From: an uncultured Oscillospiraceae bacterium
GTDB lineage: Bacteria; Bacillota; Clostridia; Oscillospirales; Oscillospiraceae
Direction: 5' to 3'
Assembly: GCA_934591635.1 (NCBI GenBank)
Contig: CAKTPI010000003.1
Coordinates: 124,001 to 188,000 of the forward strand
Length of the DNA stretch: 64,000 nt
Made by a program: the position numbers and the translations under genes. Below the pieces are notes generated by a model. The model worked only from the letters and a program-made list of their open reading frames with translations. It was not told the DNA's origin and searched no databases. Position 1 is the stretch's first letter, and every line of letters begins with the position of its first letter. This document shows positions 54,965 through 63,703 of the stretch, in pieces.

Positions 54965-55471
54965 TTGGAAACAAAACGGCTTTGTCTGCAGGAATTCCGG
55001 AGTGCAGACTTTGACGATTATTTTGCGTATATTATGGATCCACACCTGCAAGAAATGCTTGGCCTTAACAACGTGTTTGATCGGCTATCGGCGCTTGAAA
55101 ATTTTAATTGGCTGATGGAGAACCGTCAATTTATCGCCATGTGCAAAAAAGAAAATGGCAAAGTGATTGGGCATATCTGCATGCACCCGCCACTGGAGTC
55201 CGTTGCTAAGGCACAGCCATATTGCAGCATGCAAGGGGCCTCCCTCTCCTATGCGTTAGCCGCAGGAGAGCAAAGGAAGGGATATATGTATGAAGCGCTG
55301 TCTGCTCTATGCGGATATTTACGGAACAATGCGCAGATTGACTACCTCGACGTGGAATATCTTTCCTCCAATTTTCCGTCCCGGCGGCTGCTGGAAAAGT
55401 TGGGATTTCAGCACTGGGGACTTGAAAATTTTGACGGAATTGAATTAATCACGGTCGTAAGAGTTCTTTGA
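54965..55471 (+). CDS. GNAT-family N-acetyltransferase (RimJ type)
   Basis: A 168-residue acetyltransferase: LETKRLCLQEFRSADFDDYF, KVIGHICMHPP, LSYALAAGEQRKGYMYEALS, SNFPSRRLLEKLGFQHWG. The start is uncertain: TTG 54965 gives the family N-terminus, but its GGAG lies 13 bases upstream; the frame is open back to 54896. Substrate unknown. Confidence 0.8.
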   Translation: METKRLCLQEFRSADFDDYFAYIMDPHLQEMLGLNNVFDRLSALENFNWLMENRQFIAMCKKENGKVIGHICMHPPLESVAKAQPYCSMQGASLSYALAAGEQRKGYMYEALSALCGYLRNNAQIDYLDVEYLSSNFPSRRLLEKLGFQHWGLENFDGIELITVVRVL

Positions 55472-55490
55472 TAATGTTTAATATTGCAAA

Positions 55491-55520
55491 GCTCCCTCCC
55501 GTACAAAAACGGGAGGGAGC
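55491..55520. terminator. Terminator of pgi (probably bidirectional)
   Basis: GCTCCCTCCCGT (55491-55502) and ACGGGAGGGAGC (55509-55520) form a perfect 12-base stem between convergent genes, with AAAACTTTTA on one side and TTTGCAATATT on the other strand. Confidence 0.85.
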
Positions 55521-55541
55521 AAAACTTTTATATAGAAACAA

Positions 55542-57122
55542 TCAGATGTTCAGCAAATCGCTGTAAACCTTCAGCGCTCCGTCTGTATCATGGGACAAGA
55601 CCTTCTTAGCCAGGACCTTGCCCAGCTGGACGCCCTCCTGGTCAAAGGAGTTCAAATTCCATGCGAAGCCCTGGAACATGACTTTGTTTTCAAAATGTGC
55701 CAGCAGTGCGCCAACAGCCTCAGGAGTCAGCTTTTCGCCGATAATAATGCTGGAGGGACGACCGCCATGGAACTTCTTGTTCAGGTTTTCATCATCTTTA
55801 CCGCATGCAAAGGCCACAATCTGTGCTGCAACATTGGCACAGAGCTTCTGCTGGCTGGTGCTTCCCTGGATGACCACATCCGTGCCCATCTGGCTATTGC
55901 GGAAACCAACGAACTGCAGAGGGATGATATCCGTTCCCTGATGCAGCAGCTGATAGAAGGAATGCTGCCCATTGGTGCCCGGCTCGCCAAAAATCACAGG
56001 GCCGGTAGCATAGTGGACAGGCTCGCCAAAGCGGTTGACGGACTTGCCGTTGGATTCCATATCCAGCTGCTGCAGGTGCGCTGGGAAACGGCTGAGGGCC
56101 TGAGAATAGGGCAGCACAGCCGTGCTGGGATATCCCAGAACATTCCGCTCATACACCCCGATCAGTGCATCCAGCATGGCAGGATTCTTCATCAAATCCG
56201 TATTTTTTGCCAGCTTGTCCGCTTCAGCGGCACCATTCAGGAACTGCGCAAACACCTCCGGCCCGAAAGCGAGGGAGAGCACTGCGCCGCCAACACCGGA
56301 CGAGGAGGAGTAGCGGCCGCCAATATAATCATCCATAAAGAAAGCCGTCAGATAATCGCTGCTCTTTGCCAGAGGAGAGGTCTCACTGGTCACGGCAATC
56401 ATATGCTTAGAAGGATTCAGGCCAGCCTTTACCAGTGCATCCTTCACGAAGGACTCATTGGTCAGCGTTTCCAACGTAGTGCCAGACTTGGACACCAGGA
56501 TGAAAAGTGAATGAGCCAGATCCAGATTCAGCAGGACACCGGCAGCATCATCGGGGTCAACATTGGAAATGAAAGCAGCTTTCATTTTCAGTGTGTGGTT
56601 GACCTTCGCCCAGTTTTCCAAGGCCAAATAGATGGCCCGGGGGCCAAGGTCAGAGCCGCCGATGCCTATCTGGCAGACAGTGGTAAACTTTTCGCCGGCA
56701 GCGTTGGTAATCTCACCGGAATGCACTTTATTGGCAAAATCAGCAATGCGTTTCTGCTCGCCAACGTAAAAATCCCGCTTGTTTACCCCATCCGCAATGA
56801 CATCGTCACCCAGTTGACCACGGCACAGGTGATGCAGGACGCGGCGCTTTTCCCCTGTGTTGATCACTTCGCCATTATAAAGCGCAGCAAACTTTTCGGG
56901 AAGCTGTGCCTCCTCTGCAAGGGCCTTCAGGCCGGCAAGAATGTCCTCATCCACCGCTCTGGCACCGAAATTAAAGGCCATACCCGCGCCCATGGGAACG
57001 CTGTAATGCTTGACTCGCTGTGCGCCATTCTCACCGGACATAACAGCCGGCAAGTCTACCTTCTTTGTTTCCTGAAGCTTCCGATAGGAGGCCAGGGTAT
57101 CCATGTTTTTCCAGGCAATCAT
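55542..57122 (-). CDS. pgi: Glucose-6-phosphate isomerase
   Basis: A 526-residue Pgi interconverting glucose-6-P and fructose-6-P. Motifs: QIGIGGSDLGPRAIYLALEN, FILVSKSGTTLETLTNESFV, GGRYSSSSGVGG, YATGPVIFGEPGTNGQHSFY (catalytic Glu region) and FDQEGVQLGKVLAKK. ATG has GAGGAGTAAATCAGA upstream. Monocistronic, with promoter and terminator. Confidence 0.96.
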   Translation of the reverse strand: MIAWKNMDTLASYRKLQETKKVDLPAVMSGENGAQRVKHYSVPMGAGMAFNFGARAVDEDILAGLKALAEEAQLPEKFAALYNGEVINTGEKRRVLHHLCRGQLGDDVIADGVNKRDFYVGEQKRIADFANKVHSGEITNAAGEKFTTVCQIGIGGSDLGPRAIYLALENWAKVNHTLKMKAAFISNVDPDDAAGVLLNLDLAHSLFILVSKSGTTLETLTNESFVKDALVKAGLNPSKHMIAVTSETSPLAKSSDYLTAFFMDDYIGGRYSSSSGVGGAVLSLAFGPEVFAQFLNGAAEADKLAKNTDLMKNPAMLDALIGVYERNVLGYPSTAVLPYSQALSRFPAHLQQLDMESNGKSVNRFGEPVHYATGPVIFGEPGTNGQHSFYQLLHQGTDIIPLQFVGFRNSQMGTDVVIQGSTSQQKLCANVAAQIVAFACGKDDENLNKKFHGGRPSSIIIGEKLTPEAVGALLAHFENKVMFQGFAWNLNSFDQEGVQLGKVLAKKVLSHDTDGALKVYSDLLNI

Positions 57123-57178
57123 TCTGATTTACTCCTCATTATTTTTTAAATTATGCAAAAAGCACACTTTCCATACTG

Positions 57179-57207
57179 ATTATACTATATGATAATCAAA
57201 ATATCAA
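57179..57207 (-). promoter_or_regulatory. Promoter of pgi
   Basis: TTGATA (57207-57202) and TATAAT (57184-57179) on the minus strand are 17 bases apart; the -35 overlaps the stop codon of the upstream flavoprotein gene. Confidence 0.75.
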
Positions 57208-58439
57208 CTGCGCTTCCGTTTTTCTCCTGCCGCACGGCCTGCTTCATACCCCGTTGCCCAGGCAATTTGGAGATTAAAACCGCCGGTGTAGGCATCGCAA
57301 TCAATAATTTCGCCAGCAAAATAAAGTCCAGAAACCAGCTTGGATTCCATGGTTTTGGGATTAATTTCCGAAACTTTGACACCGCCCGAGGTAATAATTG
57401 CCTCAGCCACCGGCCGCTTCCCAGAAATAGAAATTGGGAATGCTTTCAGAAGCTGCACCATTGCACGACGCTTTTGCTTTGTCAGAGAATTGGCTTGCAG
57501 CTGCGGATCGATTTCCAGGCGGTGTAACACGACCGGGATCATGGAGCGCGGCAGCAGATCCGTCAGGGCATTTTCCATAGAACGGTTTTGATACATCTCC
57601 AAATCCCGCAAAATGCGGCTGTCCAGCTTTCCCTCATCCAACGCCGGTTTGAGGTCAAGGAAAAGGCAGCACCCTTCCCCTTTTAAGTGACAGCTGGCGC
57701 TGAGCACTGTCGGGCCGGAAACACCAAAATGCGTAAAAAGGAGTTCGCCAAAATCATGGTATAGTAGCTTCCCCTTAGCATCCAACAACTTAACTCCCAC
57801 ATTCCGCAGCGACAGTCCCTGCATTTCCCTGCAGTCCTCGTCCCCGGACTCCAGCGGCACCAGATTTCCCTCCTGCGGAACAATTGTATGGCCCAGGCGT
57901 GCTGCCATTCGGTAACCATCCCCGGTAGAACCTGTCACCGGGTAAGAGACGCCGCCTGTCGCCAGAATCACCCAATCCGCAACATATTGTCCCTTCTCTG
58001 TTTGGACGCCTGTGATTTTGCCTTCTGCTTCCAATATCTCTGTAACCTTTTCTTCCTTGACCGTCACGTGCGACTTATGTAATTCATTCTGCAGGCAATC
58101 CAGCACCGACTGCGACCGGTCTGAAACGGGAAATACGCGATTTCCTCGCTCCACCTTTAGTGGACAACCGTGTTCCTGAAAAAAAGCATAGGTTCTATCC
58201 GGTGGGAATGCATTCATCGCACTGAATAAAAAGCGCCCGTTGCGGGGTGTATTTTGCAGAACCTCCTGATCTGTACAGTGATTGGTCACGTTGCAGCGTC
58301 CTTTCCCGGTAATCAGAAGCTTTTTGCCAAGGCGGCTGTTCTTCTCCAGCAGAAGCACCTTTTCTCCTTGATTGGCGGCTGTAATTGCCGCAAACATTCC
58401 GGCAGGTCCTCCTCCGATTACAATCCCATCAAACCTCAT
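57204..58439 (-). CDS. NAD(P)/FAD-dependent oxidoreductase, HI0933/YhiN-BaiN family
   Basis: A 411-residue flavoprotein: FAD site IVIGGGPAGMFAAITAANQG, KKLLITGKGRCNVTN, VILATGGVSYPVTGSTGDGY, FTHFGVSGPTVLSAS and the C-terminal SGLYFAGEIIDCDAYTGGFN, NLQIAWATGYEAG. A relative (BaiN) acts in bile-acid 7-dehydroxylation, but the family is broad and this gene lies with housekeeping genes. It overlaps the RpiR gene by 11 bases. Confidence 0.9.
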   Translation of the reverse strand: MRFDGIVIGGGPAGMFAAITAANQGEKVLLLEKNSRLGKKLLITGKGRCNVTNHCTDQEVLQNTPRNGRFLFSAMNAFPPDRTYAFFQEHGCPLKVERGNRVFPVSDRSQSVLDCLQNELHKSHVTVKEEKVTEILEAEGKITGVQTEKGQYVADWVILATGGVSYPVTGSTGDGYRMAARLGHTIVPQEGNLVPLESGDEDCREMQGLSLRNVGVKLLDAKGKLLYHDFGELLFTHFGVSGPTVLSASCHLKGEGCCLFLDLKPALDEGKLDSRILRDLEMYQNRSMENALTDLLPRSMIPVVLHRLEIDPQLQANSLTKQKRRAMVQLLKAFPISISGKRPVAEAIITSGGVKVSEINPKTMESKLVSGLYFAGEIIDCDAYTGGFNLQIAWATGYEAGRAAGEKRKRS

Positions 58440-59304
58440 CTTCCTTTACCTGCTTCTCGTACACGTCATATTCATCCCAAATCTTTTCCAGATTGGCCAG
58501 CGTTGTTGACAGCTCTTTTTCCCGCTTGGAGGCCACTGCCACAATCAGCGCATTGACCAGACTAAGGGGCGCCACCAAACTGTCCACCAGCGATACCATG
58601 TCACTTTTTGCAATCAACACGTGGTCACAGCACTGCCCCAAGGGGGAAAGCTTGCTGTCAGTGATGCCAATCACAGTTGCACCAGTCGAGCAGCAATATC
58701 TTGCTCCTTTGGTAGTGGAAGCTGAATAACGTGGGAAACTGAACGCAATCACCACATCCTCGGAATCCACACCCACGATTTTTTCAAACATTTCACCGGT
58801 GCTCATACCGGAAATAACGTGAACATTATCAAACATGTAGTTGAGATAATATCCCAAAAAATTTGCCATGGGTGCCACAGACCGCACACCCAGAATATAC
58901 ACCCGTTTTGCCTTCAAAATGGCATTGACAGCATGCTGAAATTCTTCCCGGCTCACCGTCTCATCCGTCTGGCGAAGCTTTTCGATATCCGAGCGCAGCA
59001 CCATAGAAACCACATCCTGATCTCCGAAGCGGTCGTTGGCTACCTCAATTCGCTGTACAGAGGTCAGGCGGTTCAAGACCATTTCCTGCATCGCCTTCTG
59101 CATGGAAGGATACCCATCAAAACCCAAATCTACCGCGAAACGAACAACAGTAGATTCCGAAACCCCTACCGTTTTTCCGAGGCGGCTGGCTGTCATAAAG
59201 GCAGCTTTATCATAAGCTTCCGTGATATACTGGGCAATTCTTCTCTGACCCTTTGAAAAATTTGGCGTTTTTTCCTGTAAAAGCGTCAAAAAATCGTGAT
59301 TCAT
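58429..59304 (-). CDS. MurR/RpiR-family transcriptional regulator
   Basis: A 291-residue regulator: N-terminal helix-turn-helix (KTVGVSESTVVRFAVDLGFD, GYPSMQKAM) and a SIS sugar-phosphate domain (AKRVYILGVRSVAPMANFLG, EDVVIAFSFPRYSASTTKGA). SIS domains in this family sense phosphosugars such as MurNAc-6-P or GlcNAc-6-P. It is a candidate for control of the distant amino-sugar operon, whose promoter carries a TGAAA/TTTCA palindrome; that link is inferred. Confidence 0.92.
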   Translation of the reverse strand: MNHDFLTLLQEKTPNFSKGQRRIAQYITEAYDKAAFMTASRLGKTVGVSESTVVRFAVDLGFDGYPSMQKAMQEMVLNRLTSVQRIEVANDRFGDQDVVSMVLRSDIEKLRQTDETVSREEFQHAVNAILKAKRVYILGVRSVAPMANFLGYYLNYMFDNVHVISGMSTGEMFEKIVGVDSEDVVIAFSFPRYSASTTKGARYCCSTGATVIGITDSKLSPLGQCCDHVLIAKSDMVSLVDSLVAPLSLVNALIVAVASKREKELSTTLANLEKIWDEYDVYEKQVKEDEV

Positions 59305-59342
59305 ACAAATGCCTCGATTTCATGATTATTTTTATTCGCGCA

Positions 59343-60047
59343 TCAACGCAGAAACATTTTCAGTTCATCCTCAGTCAAATACCGCCATTTCCCGGCAGGT
59401 AGGTTGCCAAGCTCCAGCGTCCCTTCCCGAATACGCCGCAAGCGGTTCACATGCATCTCTGCCGCCTCACACATGCGGCGAATTTGCCTATTTCGTCCTT
59501 CGTGGATCGTAATTTCCAGATTGGCACAGTTTCCCTTCGCTTCAAGCAAACGTACAAGGGGTGGTTTAATGGTATAACCGTCCAACGAAATGGGGCGTTT
59601 CAGAAGCTCCAATTTGTCCGGTGTAAAACCAAACACCTGTACCCGGTAGGTTTTCTGAATTTCATGGCTGGGATGCATATTCTGATCGGCAAACGCGCCA
59701 TCATTTGTAAATAAGAGGAGTCCCTCGGAATCCATATCCAGCCGTCCAACAGGGTACACCCGCCGCCCGCAGCCAGAAACCAGCTGAGCAGCAGTTGGCC
59801 GCCCCTTCTCATCGGATAGCGTCGTCACGTAACCGCGGGGCTTATGCAGCATTAGATAGATGTACCCCGCCGCTGCGGGAAGTGGCATCCCATCAATTTT
59901 AATCTCATCTGTTTCCGGATCGGCACTGTCACCAAGCTTTGCCGCAATTCCATTCACGGCTACATGTCCGTCTGCAATCATCTGCTCTGCTTTTCGTCGG
60001 GAAGCTACTCCACGGTCGGATAAAATTTTCTGAAGTCTCTGCTTCAT
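59343..60047 (-). CDS. rluB: rRNA pseudouridine synthase (RluB/RsuA family)
   Basis: A 234-residue enzyme: S4 domain (RLQKILSDRGVASRRKAEQM), VTTLSDEKGRPTAAQLV, catalytic motif VGRLDMDSEGLLLFTNDG (Asp) and EGRNRQIRRMCEA. It isomerises a uridine in 23S (RluB) or 16S rRNA; ScpA-ScpB-linked members in Firmicutes are usually RluB. ATG 60047 overlaps the dacF stop (ATGA). Confidence 0.93.
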   Translation of the reverse strand: MKQRLQKILSDRGVASRRKAEQMIADGHVAVNGIAAKLGDSADPETDEIKIDGMPLPAAAGYIYLMLHKPRGYVTTLSDEKGRPTAAQLVSGCGRRVYPVGRLDMDSEGLLLFTNDGAFADQNMHPSHEIQKTYRVQVFGFTPDKLELLKRPISLDGYTIKPPLVRLLEAKGNCANLEITIHEGRNRQIRRMCEAAEMHVNRLRRIREGTLELGNLPAGKWRYLTEDELKMFLR

Positions 60048-61138
60048 GTTCTCTCCTTCCAGGAAAGGAAACTCCATCCTTTTTTAGGTTTGGTCTGCAA
60101 AATTTCTGATGTCTCGCCATACACAACCGGAATCTTACCAATCGCTTTACCGGACAGTAGCACATAGGCATATCCCGCATCTGCCCCTTCGGCAACCGGT
60201 GCATAAATCATTCCATTGCCCGCAAGCAGCAGCTGCGGCTGCTCCTCCTGTGCAATGGAATAGACAAAATTCTCTCCCGCCAGCACCGCTACCTTGGCTG
60301 GCATTCCACCCACAATTTCCCGATAGCCAACACAGTCCCCTACTGTCACAATTCGCTGCAGATTAAACCTGGAAAAGCCTTGTTTTAGCATTGCCATGTG
60401 GTCTGCCCAGTCGTTTGGATCACGAATCGTCACAGCAACCAATCTTCTGTGATCCTGAACTGCGCTGGATACCAGGATTCGACCTGCTGCCTTTGTAAAT
60501 CCAGTCTTAACCCCATCTGCCTCCGGATAAAGCCAGAGCAGCTTATTGTGGTTCCGTAGGACGCGATTGCTGATTGTAATGGATTTTGTGGATACAGTTT
60601 TCCGAAATATCGGATTTTCCATGGCATAGGAGGCTAATATTGCCAAGTCCTTTGCCGTAGAATAGTGGTTTTTAGAATCCAAACCATTCGGATTTTCAAA
60701 ATGGGTACCGTCCATGCCAAGCGCTCTTGCCTTGTCGTTCATAAGGTTTGCAAACTCCGGAACGCTGCCGCAGCAATACAGAGCCAGCGCAACCGCTGCA
60801 TCGTTGCCGGAAGAGAGCATCAGCCCATATAGCAGCTCCTGCAGCGTCAGCCGCTCTCCTTCTCTCAGATACATGGAGGAGCCTTCGATACCAACCGCTT
60901 GCTTTGGAATCTGCATCTGATCCAGTACATTGCAGCGTTCGCAGACGAGCAGCGCCGTCATGATTTTCGTCGTGCTGGCTATCAGGCTCTGCTGCGTACA
61001 ATTCCGGTCAAGCAGAAGTCTGCCGCTGACACAGTCCATTACAGCCGCAGACCTGGCAGAAATAGCGCTGCACGGTACCTGCGCAAGGAGAACGGCAGCC
61101 AGCAACGCAGCCACCGTTCCCAGTATTTTTCTCATCAT
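60044..61138 (-). CDS. dacF: D-alanyl-D-alanine carboxypeptidase, S11 family (DacF-like)
   Basis: A 364-residue penicillin-binding carboxypeptidase trimming peptidoglycan pentapeptides. Signal peptide (KILGTVAALLAAVLLAQVP, then SAISA), SxxK motif SLIASTTKIM, SxN motif MLSSGNDAAVA, and KTG in DGVKTGFTKAAGR. A C-terminal beta domain follows. The gene order ytfJ-dacF-rluB is usual in spore formers. Start at ATG 61138 or 61135; GTG 61147 also possible. Confidence 0.93.
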   Translation of the reverse strand: MMRKILGTVAALLAAVLLAQVPCSAISARSAAVMDCVSGRLLLDRNCTQQSLIASTTKIMTALLVCERCNVLDQMQIPKQAVGIEGSSMYLREGERLTLQELLYGLMLSSGNDAAVALALYCCGSVPEFANLMNDKARALGMDGTHFENPNGLDSKNHYSTAKDLAILASYAMENPIFRKTVSTKSITISNRVLRNHNKLLWLYPEADGVKTGFTKAAGRILVSSAVQDHRRLVAVTIRDPNDWADHMAMLKQGFSRFNLQRIVTVGDCVGYREIVGGMPAKVAVLAGENFVYSIAQEEQPQLLLAGNGMIYAPVAEGADAGYAYVLLSGKAIGKIPVVYGETSEILQTKPKKGWSFLSWKERT

Positions 61139-61177
61139 TCCATTCACCCGGTGGTAGTTTTCCCGGGAAATGGATGC

Positions 61178-61567
61178 TTATTCCTTTTTGGTCGTCTTCG
61201 AATCAATGAACGAGGTAATCTTATCCAGCGTATCCGGAATCATCTCCACAATTCGGTCTGCCGTTGTGTTCGCGGCCTCCGCAACCGGAAGCATCCGGAC
61301 ATTGCCATCCTTCACAATCAAGAAACAGATCGGGATAACCTTCACCCCGGCACCAACACCGCCGCCGAAGGGATCGTCCCCTGTTGCAGTCTTTCCCTTC
61401 GTAAAATCTGAACCGGCCCCGCCAAATCCGACACTGACCTTTGAAACAGGGATAATGGTTACGCCGTCCGGCGTTGTGATCGGTTCCCCCACGACCGAGT
61501 TCACATCCACCATTTCCTTTATTTTTTGAATGGTACCTTCCAGCATACCGGGAAGCTTTTGACTCAT
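61178..61567 (-). CDS. ytfJ: GerW/YtfJ-family sporulation protein
   Basis: A 129-residue protein of the GerW family: VVGEPITTPDGVTIIPVSKV, SVGFGGAGSD, GGGVGAGVKVIPICFLIV and a C-terminal amphipathic helix. In Bacillus the homologue is a spore protein needed for germination. ATG overlaps the DUF2953 stop codon. Confidence 0.92.
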   Translation of the reverse strand: MSQKLPGMLEGTIQKIKEMVDVNSVVGEPITTPDGVTIIPVSKVSVGFGGAGSDFTKGKTATGDDPFGGGVGAGVKVIPICFLIVKDGNVRMLPVAEAANTTADRIVEMIPDTLDKITSFIDSKTTKKE

Positions 61568-62178
61568 GATACTGTACCGCCTTTACGTTTCTTTTTGAAA
61601 TTTATAAACTCTTTGATGAATAAATAACCATACACAATGCCCATATGGACAAGTTGGCGAATCGTCAACGTGACATCCGCCCGCACTCTGATGCGCGTCT
61701 GCTGAGACGTAAAATCACATTGCACTTCAAAATTGCGTTTGCGAATATGAAAAAAGCGTTCCAAGGCCGGAACCAGATTTGATAATGCCGTCCATGCCCT
61801 GCCATAATTCAGTGCCAAGTCACAGGGATCATCTCCGCCCAAGGTAAGCATCAAATCCAAGTTATTGACGCAAAGTTTTTTCCGGAACTGATTCAAAAAC
61901 CGAAGCCCTAACTGAACGAAAGGGTAAAAATCCCGCAAGTTCCCCCCCTGTGCCTGAGCTGCCTCCTTGGGGGCAGCTTCGGAAGGCGCTGTCTTCTGTT
62001 GTTTTTCTGCAGATTTTTTCTCCTTTTGGTGCTTTGAATGCGGAAGGGGGATAATGGTAAAACGAAAGAGGCCGGCCAGAATTTTGACTACCAAACCGTA
62101 TGCATCGTAGCAAACAGAGACACCCAGCGGAATGAAGCCAACACCTCCGACAACAGCAGCGGCAATCAGCCAGCCCAT
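61564..62178 (-). CDS. DUF2953 protein
   Basis: A 204-residue protein with an N-terminal membrane helix, a Lys/Glu/Ala-rich linker (about 50-80) and a C-terminal domain with LMLTLGGDDPCDLALNYGRA and RNFEVQCDFTSQQTRIRVRA. DUF2953 proteins are encoded beside ytfJ and scpB in spore formers. The ATG overlaps the scpB stop. The role is not established. Confidence 0.88.
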   Translation of the reverse strand: MGWLIAAAVVGGVGFIPLGVSVCYDAYGLVVKILAGLFRFTIIPLPHSKHQKEKKSAEKQQKTAPSEAAPKEAAQAQGGNLRDFYPFVQLGLRFLNQFRKKLCVNNLDLMLTLGGDDPCDLALNYGRAWTALSNLVPALERFFHIRKRNFEVQCDFTSQQTRIRVRADVTLTIRQLVHMGIVYGYLFIKEFINFKKKRKGGTVS

Positions 62179-62741
62179 TATGTCTGCTCCTCCTGCGGAG
62201 CAGACTCTTCTCCCACAGGTTCACCGAATGCAATTTTCTCGATGGGGGGAAGCTCCTCCAGTGAGGAAAGCCCGAAGGTACGCAGAAAATCCGGCGTCGT
62301 GCGATACTGGATAGGCCTGCCCGGCACATTTAAGCGGCCTGCCTCCTCAATCAGCTTTTTATTCAGCAGTGCGGCCACGGAATAGGAACTGTCCACGCCC
62401 CGGATCTGCTCTACCATCGCTTTGGTCGCAGGCTGGTAATAAGCAATAATCGTTAGTGCCTCCAACTGGGACGCAGAAAGCTTGGGGGGCTTCCGGGTCT
62501 CCAATGCCTTCGTCACATAATCTGCCATCTCGCCGGAGGATACCATCTGGTAGCCCCGCTCCAAACGGATAATGCGAATGCCCCTCCGGTCAAAGGAGAA
62601 CTGATTGGATAATACTTCCGCAGCATCCTCCACATCTTTTTCATCCACTTCCATTACCGCAGCCAACCGGGAAATTTCCATACGCTCGCCGGAAGCAAAC
62701 AGGATTGCCTCCAGCACACGCTGAATTTGGGATTGCTCCAT
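62178..62741 (-). CDS. scpB: Segregation and condensation protein B
   Basis: A 187-residue kite subunit of the SMC-ScpAB condensin with tandem winged helices: VLEAILFASGERMEISRLAA, RGIRIIRLERGYQMVS, LSASQLEALTIIAYYQPATK, IRGVDSSYSVAALLNKKLIE. It starts directly after the scpA stop codon. Confidence 0.95.
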   Translation of the reverse strand: MEQSQIQRVLEAILFASGERMEISRLAAVMEVDEKDVEDAAEVLSNQFSFDRRGIRIIRLERGYQMVSSGEMADYVTKALETRKPPKLSASQLEALTIIAYYQPATKAMVEQIRGVDSSYSVAALLNKKLIEEAGRLNVPGRPIQYRTTPDFLRTFGLSSLEELPPIEKIAFGEPVGEESAPQEEQT

Positions 62742-63536
62742 TTAATCTTCCTCCTCCGGTTTCGCATCCATCTTCAGCAGACGGATATTGGGATTTTCAC
62801 CGGAATTATCGTCTTCCAAAACAACTGAATTGGTCTTACAGAGTTCCAGTATTGCCAAAAAAGTGGCAACAATTTCAGAACGACTCTTGTTTCCACGAAA
62901 CAGGCTTTTCAGCCGCTCCACGCCTCGAAGCACCAGCTGGCGCAAAACCTCCCCAGCTTTTCGCGCCACAGGATACGGCTCCTTGGCAACAATGCCCTTA
63001 AAATTGGCGGTAGGCGGCGGCAGCTGACGCTGATTGCGTTCAGCAATCAAGTCCAGGGCGCGCAGCAAATCCAGTGTACTATGCTTATAGCGATAGGTTT
63101 TATCCTTTGGCAGCGGCTCCGGTTCCTTTGTGAACAAGCACCGGCCGATTTCGTTTCTTGGTTCCAAAATTGTTATTGCGGAACGGATCTGCTCCATTGC
63201 CTCCTTCCGGCGGCGCTCAATCAAGCTCTGGCGCAGCAAATCCAATTCAGACTCTGCCTCTGCCTGTTCCGCCGCTGAGAGAAGCATTTTCGTTTTAATC
63301 AGCATCAAGTGGGATGCCATGGAAATAAATTCGCTGGCAATCTGCATATCCAGTCTTTTCATTTCATCCAAATAAGCCAGATACTGCTCCAAAATTGCCG
63401 TAATAGAAACATCCTGAATTTCTATCTTATTTTTACTGAGCAAAAGGAAAATAACATCCAACGGCCCTTCAAAATCCTCGCGAAGCTCCGTTTGAGTATG
63501 GACAATTCCCTCCAGTTTATATTGCGGTTCAGCCAT
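62742..63536 (-). CDS. scpA: Segregation and condensation protein A
   Basis: A 264-residue kleisin subunit of the SMC-ScpAB complex: FEGPLDVIFLLLSKNKIEIQ at the N-terminus, YLAYLDEMKRLDMQIASEFI, MASHLMLIKTKMLL, and a C-terminal winged helix (IVATFLAILELCKTNSVVLE). First gene of the scpAB-DUF2953-ytfJ-dacF-rluB series. Confidence 0.95.
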   Translation of the reverse strand: MAEPQYKLEGIVHTQTELREDFEGPLDVIFLLLSKNKIEIQDVSITAILEQYLAYLDEMKRLDMQIASEFISMASHLMLIKTKMLLSAAEQAEAESELDLLRQSLIERRRKEAMEQIRSAITILEPRNEIGRCLFTKEPEPLPKDKTYRYKHSTLDLLRALDLIAERNQRQLPPPTANFKGIVAKEPYPVARKAGEVLRQLVLRGVERLKSLFRGNKSRSEIVATFLAILELCKTNSVVLEDDNSGENPNIRLLKMDAKPEEED

Positions 63537-63644
63537 ATCGAGGCACCATTTCTCCTATTCTCTCACATAATCAAATGAATTATATCACCGATTTGTCAGA
63601 AGCGCAAGCATCCCGAAAAAAAATCCCAAACGCGGTGAAAAGGA

Positions 63645-63673
63645 TTGCATTTTTTTGTTGAATGTGATAAGAT
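63645..63673 (+). promoter_or_regulatory. Promoter of the last, partial gene
   Basis: TTGCAT (63645-63650) and TAAGAT (63668-63673) are 17 bases apart, 30 bases before the GTG start at 63704. Confidence 0.55.
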
Positions 63674-63703
63674 ACACCCATAAGAATCTTGGAGGGATGG
63701 TCC

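Noticed and set aside
57204..58439. Assigning the flavoprotein as bile-acid enzyme BaiN
   Set aside because: The family is broad, and no other bile-acid gene is near; a general name is safer.
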